Shown piece after piece: positions 16,350 through 25,427 of a stretch of 64,000 bases of DNA. The notes under the pieces were generated by a model. That model ran no database searches. It was not told the origin of the DNA and saw only the letters and a program-made list of their open reading frames with translations. The position numbers were made by a program, and so were the translations under genes. Positions within the stretch are counted from its first letter, which is position 1. Every line of letters begins with the position of its first letter. Source of the DNA: Rummeliibacillus stabekisii (GTDB lineage: Bacteria; Bacillota; Bacilli; Bacillales_A; Planococcaceae); assembly GCF_007988965.1 (NCBI RefSeq), contig NZ_BJVD01000001.1, positions 310,001-374,000 on the forward strand, read 5' to 3'.

Positions 16350-17597
16350 TTATCCCCTCTCTCGATGATCATCTAAAAAATCTTTGCTAAAGCTTGTTTT
16401 TGATTCATAGGTAGTTTTTTTTGCATGTTTAATGCCTTTTGTAATCATATCCTTGCCGAATTTATATTGCAATTCTTCAACAACTTTACGAATTGGCTCC
16501 TCTTTTGCGTATTTTTCATATGTAAAAAGAGATAGTTGTTCTACTGTATCTGACTGATCTACTACATTGCTAACTGTCACACCAAGCAGGCGTACAGGAT
16601 TTCCATTCCAATGTTTTTCAATGAGGGAGAGTGCGATTACTTCAATATCTTTTTTCTTAAAAATAGCGTTTTGTGAAGTTTTGCTCCGTGTATAATTATG
16701 CCAATCTGCATCTCTAATTAAAATGGAGACCGTATGCCCTGCTAATTTCTTCGCATCCAACCTTTTAGCTACACGCGTACATAGTTCTTCTATAGCAGCT
16801 TGAAGCTCTGAAAGAATCATTAAATCAGAAGGAAATGTCACGGAGTGCCCAACTGATTTAGTGTCGTAAATAGAATTAGGATCGACTTCCCTTTGATCTA
16901 TTCCTTGAGCTCTATTCTTCAATCGAAGGCCATTTTTTCCAAGATTCGCTTTCAATAAATAATCTTCGCTTCTCGCTAAATCGCCAATTGTTGCAATCCC
17001 GATTTCTTTTAGTTTGTTGGAAGTGCTAGATCCAACACCGTGCATCTCAATGACAGGCAAATGCCACAGCATTTTTTCAACATCGCGCTTCCGTAGGATT
17101 GTAATGCCCATGGGCTTTTTCATATCAGAAGCCGTTTTTGCTAAAAACTTGTTCGGCGCTATGCCAATTGAACAAGGCAAATCAAGCTCATGCAATATAC
17201 GTGTTTGAATCATTTCCGCTAGTTGTATTGCTTCAATTCCATGTGCAATTTCCGTTACATCTACATAGCCTTCATCGATCGATACAGGCTCAACAAGGTC
17301 GGTGTATGAGCGTAAGATATCGAACATCGCTTTTGACGCATGGCGATATCGTTCAAAGTTTGGTGGCAGTACAATAAGATTTGGACACTGTCTCTTTGCT
17401 TCCCATACAGCCATTGTCGTAAAAATGCCTTTTGCCCTTGCTTCATAAGAACAAGTAACGAGTATCCCTTTCCTTTCGCTAGGATTACCAGCAATGGCTA
17501 CAGGCTTCCCCTTTAATTCAGGATGGTATGCTTGTTCAACAGAAGCATAAAAACTATTCATGTCAATATGAAATATAATCCTTCCACGACCATTCAT
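16350..17597 (-). CDS. dinB: DNA polymerase IV (Y family)
   Basis: 415 residues. Y-family palm motifs are intact: D-M-N-S-F-Y-A-S-V-E at the N-terminus (catalytic Asp12) and S-I-D-E-G-Y (Asp108/Glu109). A helix-hairpin-helix with H-G-V-G follows near residue 190, and the little-finger domain occupies the C-terminal third. A possible clamp-binding peptide QLSLF lies near residue 365. The enzyme copies damaged DNA and is error-prone. The start follows GGAGGG. B. subtilis has two such genes; position next to rnz points to yqjH (polY1). Confidence 0.94.
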   Translation of the reverse strand: MNGRGRIIFHIDMNSFYASVEQAYHPELKGKPVAIAGNPSERKGILVTCSYEARAKGIFTTMAVWEAKRQCPNLIVLPPNFERYRHASKAMFDILRSYTDLVEPVSIDEGYVDVTEIAHGIEAIQLAEMIQTRILHELDLPCSIGIAPNKFLAKTASDMKKPMGITILRKRDVEKMLWHLPVIEMHGVGSSTSNKLKEIGIATIGDLARSEDYLLKANLGKNGLRLKNRAQGIDQREVDPNSIYDTKSVGHSVTFPSDLMILSELQAAIEELCTRVAKRLDAKKLAGHTVSILIRDADWHNYTRSKTSQNAIFKKKDIEVIALSLIEKHWNGNPVRLLGVTVSNVVDQSDTVEQLSLFTYEKYAKEEPIRKVVEELQYKFGKDMITKGIKHAKKTTYESKTSFSKDFLDDHRERG

Positions 17598-17666
17598 ACA
17601 ATCCCTCCATCGATCACACGTTCTCTATTTAGTATACCAAATTTTTGAGTTTTTTTTCGATAAAAA

Positions 17667-17689
17667 AGCAAGCGAGATTTCCGCTTGCT
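17667..17689 (-). terminator. Terminator of the MBL-fold gene
   Basis: Perfect 8-bp stem AGCAAGCG/CGCTTGCT, 7-base loop, six T on the minus strand. Confidence 0.85.
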
Positions 17690-17695
17690 GATGAT

Positions 17696-18526
17696 TTATT
17701 GATTAGGCTTTGCATATTCAGCGTAATGATGGACAAGGTGATCCAGACCATCTCTTAATTCTTGACCTGACATTGCTACGCCGTGTCCTGTGATTGCCAC
17801 TTCAGGCTTTAATTGTATTAACTTTTTTATCGACTTTAATGCTTCAGCAAAGTCTTGCGTCAGATATTTTGGTGGCCCGCTAATTTCCTCTTTTTGCGAA
17901 ATCACACTTGTCAGAGATTCTTGCTTAACTGTTATAAACGCATCCCCTGCGATTAAGGCACGGTCTTTATCTCTGAAGAATGAGACATGACCTCGCGTAT
18001 GGCCTGGTGTATGAATCCAGCGAAACTCGGGTAAGAAAGGCACACTCCCATCTGTTGGCAATGCTTGCACATGATTGCCTAAGTTAATCGCATCGTTCGG
18101 AAACATAGGCGACATTTTTGCAACTAACCCAGGATCTGAACTAGCATCGGGATGGGGATAATTCATTGCTCCTGTTAGGTAAGGCATCTCCAATTCGTGT
18201 GCATATACAGGGACTTCCCACTTTTCGATCAGTTCAATAATAGATCCGACATGATCGAAATGGCCATGCGTAAGAATAATCGCCTTTGGTTTATTCTCTT
18301 TGCCAAAACGTTCCTCTACCTCTGCTATAATCTTGTCAGCTTGCTTTGGAACCCCTGCATCTACTAGTACAAACTCATTGCAATTCGGCTCGCCGACTAA
18401 GCAAATATTTGCAATCTGTGTTGTATACATATAAAGATCAGGGAGCACCTCGACCCCTTTTCCACTTGCAACGGAAGTAGCAGGGATGAATTTATAATCA
18501 TTGCCATACTTCATCTCTTGTTCCAT
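17696..18526 (-). CDS. MBL-fold metallo-hydrolase (glyoxalase II-like)
   Basis: 276 residues. Zinc-binding motif T-H-G-H-F-D-H (His87, His89, Asp91, His92), then T-P-G-H-T-R-G-H (near 184) and A-G-D-A, and a late T-G-H-G. This spacing fits the glyoxalase II/YflN type rather than RNase Z. The substrate is unknown. AAAGGAG precedes the ATG. It is monocistronic with its own terminator; the gene upstream (18617) is 90 bases away. Confidence 0.85.
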   Translation of the reverse strand: MEQEMKYGNDYKFIPATSVASGKGVEVLPDLYMYTTQIANICLVGEPNCNEFVLVDAGVPKQADKIIAEVEERFGKENKPKAIILTHGHFDHVGSIIELIEKWEVPVYAHELEMPYLTGAMNYPHPDASSDPGLVAKMSPMFPNDAINLGNHVQALPTDGSVPFLPEFRWIHTPGHTRGHVSFFRDKDRALIAGDAFITVKQESLTSVISQKEEISGPPKYLTQDFAEALKSIKKLIQLKPEVAITGHGVAMSGQELRDGLDHLVHHYAEYAKPNQ

Positions 18527-18616
18527 ACTTAATCTCCTTTCTAATTCTGTTTGTGATCTATTACCCTTTCTTTCAGAAAAGAATCATTGCTCCCACTGCG
18601 TCCTTGGACATTAAAT

Positions 18617-18958
18617 TTATTCTTCCTTTTTCCCTTGCTGCTCTTTGTTATCGTTCATTGAGCGGTAAACCATTGTCTTCATACTGCCCTGAACAACATT
18701 CTCCAAGAAAAATGAACCAACCAATTCTAAATATTTGTCATCATCGTACATTTTTTTATTTTGTAGTTCCATTTCAGCCAAGCCATCATATGTTGCTAAA
18801 AGTGCATACGTGTAATCTTCTCCAACAATCGGCAGTAGAATATCGACAGTGTGATGATAATTTTCATTGCGGTATTTTTTTAATTCCTGTAAGTTCTCAA
18901 CAGCTTCCTTGAATTTTTCTTGTTTCATTTCAAACGTTTGATAAACATATAGTGGCAT
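18617..18958 (-). CDS. Conserved small protein of unknown function
   Basis: 113 residues, start behind AAAGGGAG. Predicted alternating strands and helices (PLYVYQTFEM..., TYALLATYDGLAEME) suggest a dimeric alpha-beta barrel, but no family can be named. The tail is Lys/Glu-rich. No neighbour gives a clue to function. Confidence 0.65.
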   Translation of the reverse strand: MPLYVYQTFEMKQEKFKEAVENLQELKKYRNENYHHTVDILLPIVGEDYTYALLATYDGLAEMELQNKKMYDDDKYLELVGSFFLENVVQGSMKTMVYRSMNDNKEQQGKKEE

Positions 18959-19072
18959 TCTATTTTCAACTCCCTTTAATTAATTTCATCATAGATTCCT
19001 CTAAATAATAGTTGTAGAATGGACAGCTTTTGAATAGCATGTACTAAACACTTTTCTTGAAGGAGATACTTA

Positions 19073-19699
19073 ATGGGGATTTTTTTTAGCTATATTTTTC
19101 TAGGTTTATCCTTAGCTGCACCAATTGGTCCTGTAAATGCGGCACAATTGGACAAAGCGTTGAAATTCGGTTTCTTGCATTCATGGTTCGTTGGTTTAGG
19201 TGCCATTCTTGCTGACGGGATTTATATGCTTGTCGTCTATTTAGGGGTTGTACAGTTTCTTGATACGCCTTTTATGCAAACTCTATTATGGTCTTTTGGA
19301 TGTTTTGTGCTTATTTATACAGGCATTGAGAGTATGGTTAGTGCTGGTAATGTACAAGTTACACCAAAAAAAAATAACGCTTCATTGTCAAAATCTTTCT
19401 TCTCTGGGTTTTTTATGTCCATCTCAAATCCACTAACAATCCTATTTTGGTTAGGTATTTATGGTTCGATATTAGCAAAGACCATTTCCGAAAATGATAA
19501 TATGCACATTGCCCTCTATAGTTTCGCTATCTTTTTAGGATTATTGCTGTGGGATGTGACAATGGCTTTGACTGCTAGTAGCTTTAAAAAATTTGTTGCT
19601 GGAAAGCTGTTAGTGGCCATTTCTTTCATTTCCGGATTATCTTTAATTGGATTCGGTCTTTATTTTGGCATTCAAGCCATAAAACTAATGTTCTTCTAA
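19073..19699 (+). CDS. LysE/RhtB family exporter
   Basis: 208 residues, six predicted membrane helices. The N-terminus carries the family signature L-A-A-P-I-G-P-V-N-A (residues 14-23), and S-N-P-L-T-I-L-F-W occurs near residue 120. Members export amino acids or their analogues. AAGGAGA lies before the ATG. Its stop codon overlaps that of the convergent permease gene by four bases. Confidence 0.9.
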   Translation: MGIFFSYIFLGLSLAAPIGPVNAAQLDKALKFGFLHSWFVGLGAILADGIYMLVVYLGVVQFLDTPFMQTLLWSFGCFVLIYTGIESMVSAGNVQVTPKKNNASLSKSFFSGFFMSISNPLTILFWLGIYGSILAKTISENDNMHIALYSFAIFLGLLLWDVTMALTASSFKKFVAGKLLVAISFISGLSLIGFGLYFGIQAIKLMFF

Positions 19700-21072
19700 A
19701 TGCCTTTTGGATAACTATTTACTTTCTTTTTAGTACCTTTTTTCTGAGTGAAATGGCGAATAATCAGCACAATTGCAACAAAGGCTACAAATAATAAACT
19801 CATATAAAAACCCATTCTTGTTGACTTATGAAGCAGTGTCCCGCTTATTGCTACAAGAATTAACGCCATGCCAACAAAGCGTTTGATATGATCAAAACTG
19901 GTTGCCTTCACGATCTTTGGCAAAGAAATTAAAATAAAAAGCCAATTGTATAAAAGCATAAGACCGGCGGCAGTAGTGATGTATTCATATACACGGTCTG
20001 GCATAATCCTTGAAAATATAATAGAAGCTATCAATCCACAAATCGTCAATCCAAGAGCAAATGGGGGCACTTTCAGTTTTCCTTGTTTAGAAAAGATTTT
20101 TGGCGCATCTGAGTCTTCAGACATCGTTACTAACATGCTTGTTACTGCAAATAATGATGCTGCCATTGTCGAAAAACCGGCGATAATAATAGCTCCGTTA
20201 AAAACATGTGGGAAAAACGATAGCTGGTATGGATCCAGTGCGATAGCAAATGGGCTTTCTTTTGCATTGAATTTTTCCAAGGCCGCTAACGAGGATGCGA
20301 GGAAAATGGATATTAGATAAATGGTTGTGAGTATAGCTAACATCACGTTGCCTGATTTCTTAACATCTTCTTTATTTTTTAGCCTGGTGGAGAGGATACC
20401 CATGATTTCAATACCGCCAAATGCATAAAAGCCGAATATAAGTGCACCCCATAGACCCATAAGACCATAAGGAGAAAATTCTTTTAAATTACTCGGCATG
20501 CTAAAATCATTTTTGCTGCCGCCAAATAAGCCGAATATAACTGCGATGGCCAAAATAATAAACATGAAAATCGCAGCTACCTTAATGACAGCAAATATAT
20601 TTTCAATTTTTTCAAATCCTTTCGTACCAATCACTACGACTAGCACACCGAGAATTGCATAAATTGATGCAAAAATCCATAAAGGAACAGAAGGAAACCA
20701 AAAACGAGTAAGTAATGACAGGGCAGTCAATTGACTACCGGTAATAAGAATTTCTGAAAACCAATAAACCCATCCGCTACTAAATCCTGCCCAATTGCCG
20801 TAAGCTATCTTTGCATACGAGCGAAATGAACCTTTTTGTGGATTATGCGCAGACATTTTACCGAGAGCATCCATTACAATATAAGTACCTAAGCCTGCTA
20901 AAATGAATGCAATCATAATAGACGGCCCTGTTTTTGTTATACCTATTCCTGACCCTAGAAAATAACCAGTCCCAATTATACTTCCTACTCCAACAAGTGA
21001 TAGCTGCCACCAGGAGAGCTTCTTTTCCTTTTTATCATCGCTTTGCGACCCAATACGTGAAGGAATTTCCAT
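19696..21072 (-). CDS. APC-family amino acid permease
   Basis: 458 residues with about 12 membrane helices. The first helix holds G-V-G-S-I-I-G-T-G-Y-F-L-G-S-G, the substrate-backbone binding loop of APC permeases, and K-G-S-F-R-S-Y-A precedes helix 3. Closest in style to the YdgF/RocE/LysP group, which imports amino acids by proton symport; the substrate cannot be told. The start chosen is the ATG at 21072 with AGGCAGGGA upstream; an earlier in-frame TTG at 21111 has no site. It converges on the LysE exporter. Confidence 0.9.
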   Translation of the reverse strand: MEIPSRIGSQSDDKKEKKLSWWQLSLVGVGSIIGTGYFLGSGIGITKTGPSIMIAFILAGLGTYIVMDALGKMSAHNPQKGSFRSYAKIAYGNWAGFSSGWVYWFSEILITGSQLTALSLLTRFWFPSVPLWIFASIYAILGVLVVVIGTKGFEKIENIFAVIKVAAIFMFIILAIAVIFGLFGGSKNDFSMPSNLKEFSPYGLMGLWGALIFGFYAFGGIEIMGILSTRLKNKEDVKKSGNVMLAILTTIYLISIFLASSLAALEKFNAKESPFAIALDPYQLSFFPHVFNGAIIIAGFSTMAASLFAVTSMLVTMSEDSDAPKIFSKQGKLKVPPFALGLTICGLIASIIFSRIMPDRVYEYITTAAGLMLLYNWLFILISLPKIVKATSFDHIKRFVGMALILVAISGTLLHKSTRMGFYMSLLFVAFVAIVLIIRHFTQKKGTKKKVNSYPKGI

Positions 21073-21207
21073 CAGAATCCCTGCCTTTCTTATCACGCCT
21101 ATTTTTAGCAATATAATTAGATTTATACGCTTTACTCTTGTTTGCTAAAAGAGGAAGCAGATTGGCTCATATCATCGCTATTGGTTGTATGAACTAAAAA
21201 ACAAAAA

Positions 21208-21236
21208 GAGCCATAAGCAATGGAAGCTTATGGCTC
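21208..21236 (-). terminator. Terminator of cheW/pepT unit
   Basis: Perfect 11-bp stem GAGCCATAAGC with a 7-base loop and TTTTTG on the minus strand, 15 bases after the cheW stop. Confidence 0.85.
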
Positions 21237-21251
21237 AAATAATAATGGTTT

Positions 21252-21722
21252 TTATATTTGTACTTCTTCTTCTTTAAGGTGTTGCAAGTAAGCTTTAATA
21301 TCTTTAATTCCTTCCAATGTATCAACTAGCACATCTGGCGAAATCAATGTAATCAATCGATCATCTAGGTTTGCTACTGCCTCAAAGAATTGAGTTTTGG
21401 CATAATTAACAAGTCCAACTTGTTTCAGAGCAGATTCTTCAATGTCTAGAATTTCTTTAGCATCCGCCACCATTAAACCAAATATTAATTCGTCTGATTG
21501 AATGACTATCACTTTTGCAGTCGATAAATCGGCATTTCTCTGATATAAAATGCGCTCACAATCTAAAATGGGACGCAACTCGCCTCTAATCTTTGAAAAA
21601 CCAACTAAATATTCAGGAAGATGCGGAATAGGCGTAATATGTTCCGCCTTTTCTATTGCGTCCACACGTTCAACCGGCACTGCATATTCTTCTTTACCAC
21701 ATGAAAAAACGATAACTTTCAT
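21252..21722 (-). CDS. cheW: CheW-like chemotaxis coupling protein
   Basis: 156 residues forming one CheW domain: F-S-C-G-K-E-E-Y-A-V-P-V at the start, I-P-H-L-P-E-Y-L-V-G-F-S-K-I-R-G (near 31-46), then the second SH3-like half with L-I-F-G-L-M-V-A-D. CheW links receptors to the kinase CheA. It lies 13 bases after a peptidase gene and away from any che operon, so it may be an accessory coupler, perhaps for stand-alone receptors such as the one at 2582. AGGGAAAG precedes the ATG. Confidence 0.9.
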   Translation of the reverse strand: MKVIVFSCGKEEYAVPVERVDAIEKAEHITPIPHLPEYLVGFSKIRGELRPILDCERILYQRNADLSTAKVIVIQSDELIFGLMVADAKEILDIEESALKQVGLVNYAKTQFFEAVANLDDRLITLISPDVLVDTLEGIKDIKAYLQHLKEEEVQI

Positions 21723-21735
21723 ATTTGCTTTCCCT

Positions 21736-22857
21736 CTATTTCACTTTAGCAGAACATTTTACGATTTCTACAAGAAGCTCAGCCAATTTTTCTAGCTCTT
21801 CAATAGGCATTCTTTCAGATGTTGTGTGAATATTTTCATAGCCCAATGCCAAGTTAACTGTTGGTATGCCAAAGCCTGCGATTACATTGGCGTCGCTGCC
21901 GCCACCTGATTGCATTAATTTTGGTTCACGTCCAATATTGCTTGCAGCTTCTTGTGCAATTTGTACAACTAAATCATCCGGACCAAATTTGAAGCCAGGA
22001 TACATACGTGCAACTTCTACTTCTGCTTCGCCGCCCAATTCTTTTGCAGCTGTTTCAAATGCTTCCTTCATATGATTTTCTTGTTGAATTAACTTTTCTT
22101 CTACAAGTGAACGACACTCTGCTAATACAGATGCTTCATCACAGACAATATTTGTAGCTTTACCGCCTTCAAAACGACCGATATTTGCAGTTGTTTCAGA
22201 ATCGATTCGGCCCAACTTCATTTTGGCAATTGCTTTTGCAGCTATAGTTATAGCAGATACACCTTTTTCAGGTTCTACACCAGCGTGCGCTGTTTTTCCT
22301 TTTAATGTAGCAAAGATTTTTGTTTGGAATGGAGCTGCTGTAACAATGCCCCCTACCTTACCGTCAGAATCTACTGCAAAACCATATTTAGCAGTGATTT
22401 TGTTAGGGTCTAATTCTTTTGCTCCTTCAAGACCTGATTCTTCACCAGCTGTAATGATGAATTCGATGTCGCCATGCTCAATATTTTCTTCTTTTAAGCG
22501 TTTAGCTAATTCAAGCAGTCCAGCAATTCCTGCTTTATCATCTGCTCCAAGAATAGTTGTACCATCTGAATAAATATATCCATCTTCTTTAATTACTGGT
22601 TTAATACCTACACCAGGCACAACAGTATCCATATGGCATGTGAAGTAAATCGGCTGAACATCTGTTAATGAGCCTTTTAATGTTGCAATTAAGTTTCCTG
22701 ATGCATGACCGTTGCGGCTCGCTGAATCATCTTCAAAAACATCAAAACCTAATGCTTCTAATTTACTAATCAATACAGGCGAGATTTTTTCCTCATGATA
22801 TGTTTCGGAATCGATTTGAACTAATTCCATAAATTCTTCTACAATACGGCTTGGCAT
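21736..22857 (-). CDS. M20-family tripeptidase-like metallopeptidase (YqjE)
   Basis: 373 residues. Zinc motifs: C-H-M-D-T-V (near 74), G-A-D-D-K-A-G (near 99), A-G-E-E-S-G (near 134) with the catalytic Glu, and late S-G-G-G-S-D. The central dimerisation domain is present (T-A-H-A-G). This is the PepT/YqjE type that cuts short peptides. Position next to yqjD/yqjC-like genes matches B. subtilis, where yqjE follows yqjD. Strong AAAGGAG upstream; cheW follows closely downstream in the same operon. Confidence 0.92.
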   Translation of the reverse strand: MPSRIVEEFMELVQIDSETYHEEKISPVLISKLEALGFDVFEDDSASRNGHASGNLIATLKGSLTDVQPIYFTCHMDTVVPGVGIKPVIKEDGYIYSDGTTILGADDKAGIAGLLELAKRLKEENIEHGDIEFIITAGEESGLEGAKELDPNKITAKYGFAVDSDGKVGGIVTAAPFQTKIFATLKGKTAHAGVEPEKGVSAITIAAKAIAKMKLGRIDSETTANIGRFEGGKATNIVCDEASVLAECRSLVEEKLIQQENHMKEAFETAAKELGGEAEVEVARMYPGFKFGPDDLVVQIAQEAASNIGREPKLMQSGGGSDANVIAGFGIPTVNLALGYENIHTTSERMPIEELEKLAELLVEIVKCSAKVK

Positions 22858-22976
22858 GTTGCAAGACTCCTTTATTTATGTAATAAAAATGGTACTTTAA
22901 ACCCTTAACTTACTGCGAAGTCAAAATTCCTAATGAAAAATAACTGCCTTAACTGTTAGGATGGGTATGCTTTAAG

Positions 22977-23005
22977 CACAGTGGAAAAGTAATAGTCCCA
23001 CTGTG
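22977..23005 (-). terminator. Hairpin between the carboxylase and peptidase genes
   Basis: Perfect 8-bp stem CACAGTGG/CCACTGTG with a 13-base loop; only a weak T-run, so either a weak terminator or a processing site. Confidence 0.45.
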
Positions 23006-23054
23006 TAAAGTTTCAATAAATAGTTTATCATAATTCAGTCCAAACACCTATGTA

Positions 23055-23072
23055 GTTGCCTCAGCAGGCAAC
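23055..23072 (-). terminator. Hairpin after the carboxytransferase gene
   Basis: Perfect 7-bp stem GTTGCCT/AGGCAAC with a 4-base loop, 21 bases after the stop; no T-run follows. Confidence 0.35.
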
Positions 23073-23092
23073 ATTAACATTTAGTTTACTTG

Positions 23093-24649
23093 TTATAGAG
23101 GAATATTGCCATGCTTTTTATATGGCCGTGTTTCTTGCTTGGAGCGAAGCATTTCAAGTGACTGCATAAGCTTTATACGTGTTTCTCGCGGATCAATTAC
23201 ATCATCTACTAATCCGTGTGATGCCGCCACATATGGATTGGCAAACTTTTCTTTATATTCATCTATTTTTTTCGTACGCATCGCTTCTGGGTCACTTGCG
23301 CCTGCAATTTCAGAGGCATGGATAATATTAGCTGCTCCAGACGCTCCCATTACTGCAATTTCAGCATTTGGCCATGCATATACCATATCCGCTCCAATAG
23401 ATTTAGAATTCAGTGCAACATAAGCACCACCATAAGCTTTTCTTAGAATGACAGTTATTTTAGGTACCGTCGCTTCTGAATAGGCAAAGAGAATTTTTGC
23501 GCCATGACGAATGATGCCGCCATGCTCTTGTTTAACTCCAGGGAAAAAGCCTGATACATCTTCAAATGTAATGATCGGAATATTGAAAGAGTCACATGTA
23601 CGAACAAAACGTGCCAGTTTATCGGATGAGTCGATATCAAGCCCGCCAGCAAGTACTTTAGGCTGATTGCATACAAGGCCCACTGATTCACCATCAATTC
23701 GTCCAAATCCAACAACCACATTTTTTGCAAATTCTTTCTGCACTTCCATAAATGAATTTGCATCCACCACTTGTTCAATAACTTTCCTAACGTCATAAGC
23801 TTTTGTTTGATCAACTGGTACAATGTCTAGTAATTCTGAACGGAAATTATCGTCGTTTGAAGAATCTTCACGTCGTTGAGTTGGCGTTTTCTCTCTATTA
23901 TTTTGCGGCAAATAACTAAGTAACTGTTTCACCTGTTCAAGTGCATCCGGTTCTTCAGACGCTCGAAAATGAGCATTGCCACTTATAGTATTATGGACTT
24001 TGGCACCGCCGAGTCCCTCTGAAGTAATTTTTTCACCTGTCACAGTTTCAATAACTTTCGGTCCTGTAATAAACATTTGGGATGTATTATCAACCATAAA
24101 TATAAAGTCCGTAATAGCAGGTGAATAAACCGCTCCCCCTGCACAGGGTCCCATAATAACCGAAATTTGAGGGATGACGCCTGAATAAATAGAGTTCCGA
24201 TAGAAGATATGTCCATAGCCATCAAGCGATAACACACCTTCTTGAATGCGGGCACCCCCGGAATCATTGATACCAATAAATGGAGCACCATTTTTTGCAG
24301 CTAAATCCATTACATTAGCAATCTTTTTCGCATGCATCTCGCCAAGCGCTCCGCCAAATACGGTGAAATCTTGAGAAAATACATATACCGGACGTCCGTT
24401 AACCTTGCCGTAGCCTGTTACTACGCCATCTCCTGGTCCCTTTTTTTCTGCCATGTCAAAATCAACTGTCCTGTGATGAACAAAGGGATTAATTTCTACA
24501 AATGTCCCTTCATCCAGTAGCAAATCAATGCGTTCACGTGCTGTTAATTTACCTTTTTCATGCTGTTTATCAATGCGAGATTCGCCGCCCCCAAGCTCAA
24601 TTTCTCTTTTTCTATCATATAATTCATTAATTTTGTCATACATATCCAT
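23093..24649 (-). CDS. mmdA: Acyl-CoA carboxyltransferase subunit (propionyl-CoA carboxylase beta / methylmalonyl-CoA decarboxylase alpha, YqjD)
   Basis: 518 residues, full length for the family. Two crotonase-like halves: an N-terminal acyl-CoA half with D-S-G-G-A-R-I-Q-E-G (near 110) and G-P-C-A-G-G-A-V-Y, and a carboxybiotin half with A-G-G-L-D-I and A-Y-G-G-A-Y-V-A-L. It moves CO2 between biotin and propionyl-CoA to give methylmalonyl-CoA (or the reverse). No dedicated biotin carboxylase subunit is adjacent; accB/accC elsewhere in the window, or a gene outside, would have to supply it. It lies 3 bases after the epimerase gene, behind GGAGGAGAG. Confidence 0.9.
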   Translation of the reverse strand: MDMYDKINELYDRKREIELGGGESRIDKQHEKGKLTARERIDLLLDEGTFVEINPFVHHRTVDFDMAEKKGPGDGVVTGYGKVNGRPVYVFSQDFTVFGGALGEMHAKKIANVMDLAAKNGAPFIGINDSGGARIQEGVLSLDGYGHIFYRNSIYSGVIPQISVIMGPCAGGAVYSPAITDFIFMVDNTSQMFITGPKVIETVTGEKITSEGLGGAKVHNTISGNAHFRASEEPDALEQVKQLLSYLPQNNREKTPTQRREDSSNDDNFRSELLDIVPVDQTKAYDVRKVIEQVVDANSFMEVQKEFAKNVVVGFGRIDGESVGLVCNQPKVLAGGLDIDSSDKLARFVRTCDSFNIPIITFEDVSGFFPGVKQEHGGIIRHGAKILFAYSEATVPKITVILRKAYGGAYVALNSKSIGADMVYAWPNAEIAVMGASGAANIIHASEIAGASDPEAMRTKKIDEYKEKFANPYVAASHGLVDDVIDPRETRIKLMQSLEMLRSKQETRPYKKHGNIPL

Positions 24650-24652
24650 GTG

Positions 24653-25066
24653 TTAACTCTCCTCCTTTTCGTTACGTTCGACTAATTCATAAAGAACGCC
24701 ATTCGATGATTTAGGATGAATAAAAGCAACCTTTGCCCCGCCCGCACCGTTCTTTGGCTTCTCTGATAAAAGGGTTGCTCCTTCTTTTCGCATCCTTTCC
24801 ATTTCATCCTCAATGTTTTCTACTAAAAGAGCGATATGATGTATACCTTCTCCTCTCTTTTCTAAATATTTATATATAGCGCTTTCATTTGTAAGCGGCT
24901 CAAGTAATTCTATATGCGTATTGTTTGCATCTATAAATGCAACTCGCACTCCCTCTGACTCTACTTCTTCAATATTTAATAATTTCATTCCTAATACATT
25001 TGTATAATATGTAGTACGTTCATCTAAATTTTTAACGGCAATGCCTATATGATCTATGTTTTTCAA
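24653..25066 (-). CDS. mce: Methylmalonyl-CoA epimerase
   Basis: 137 residues with two glyoxalase/VOC modules: D-H-I-G-I-A-V-K-N-L at the start (metal His), H-I-E-L-L-E-P (near 55), G-I-H-H-I-A-L-L-V-E (near 77) and Y-E-L-V-E at the end. It interconverts S- and R-methylmalonyl-CoA, needed between the carboxylase and MutAB. I prefer the TTG at 25066, six bases after GGGGTG, over the GTG at 25075 that overlaps that site; family members also start just before the D-H-I-G motif. Confidence 0.88.
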   Translation of the reverse strand: MKNIDHIGIAVKNLDERTTYYTNVLGMKLLNIEEVESEGVRVAFIDANNTHIELLEPLTNESAIYKYLEKRGEGIHHIALLVENIEDEMERMRKEGATLLSEKPKNGAGGAKVAFIHPKSSNGVLYELVERNEKEES

Positions 25067-25292
25067 TGCTGACACCCCTTTTGTATTCTAGTCTATTGTA
25101 GCTGAATTATTCAGAAAACTCTACTAATACTTGTTTATTGAATGAGATTTGGTAAAATATTTTTAAGAGATCAGCGAAACAAGTGAAACTTCAATTTAGG
25201 TTCTGTTTTCCGTATGTTGAGGGTATTCTGTCTTTGTCCTCTTGAGGTTATGGATTAAAGAATTTATATAGCGGTAAAAAGGAGAGAGAACA

Positions 25293-25388
25293 ATGAGCAA
25301 TAAAACTATTCAAAAAGTAGTCGTTATATTAATGGCTCTTATTATGGTCATGTCCATTCTAACATTCGGTTTAGCAATGATTCGATAA
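25293..25388 (+). CDS. prli42: Prli42-like stressosome-associated membrane miniprotein
   Basis: 31 residues behind AAAAAGGAGAGAG: a short basic start (SNKTIQKV), one membrane helix with V-V-I-L-M-A-L-I-M-V, and a short end. Length, layout and the K-x-x-K-V-V-V-x-L-M pattern match Prli42, the peptide that anchors the stressosome in Listeria and is widespread in Firmicutes. It stands divergent from the epimerase gene and near brxB, the neighbourhood I recall for this gene in Bacillaceae. If correct, it ties sigma-B control to the membrane, in line with the sigma-B-like promoter at 10908. Confidence 0.75.
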   Translation: MSNKTIQKVVVILMALIMVMSILTFGLAMIR

Positions 25389-25392
25389 TAAA

Positions 25393-25423
25393 AGAGCAGA
25401 CTCTTTAAATAGCAGTCTGCTCT
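25393..25423. terminator. Bidirectional terminator after prli42-like gene
   Basis: Perfect 10-bp stem AGAGCAGACT with an 11-base loop, TTTTTTT on the plus strand and TTTTATT on the other. It serves the miniprotein and the convergent DinB-like gene. Confidence 0.85.
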
Positions 25424-25427
25424 TTTT

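Noticed and set aside
22977-23072. Two hairpins taken as a possible regulatory RNA
   Set aside because: Both are simple short stems between two genes in the same direction; weak termination or mRNA processing explains them.
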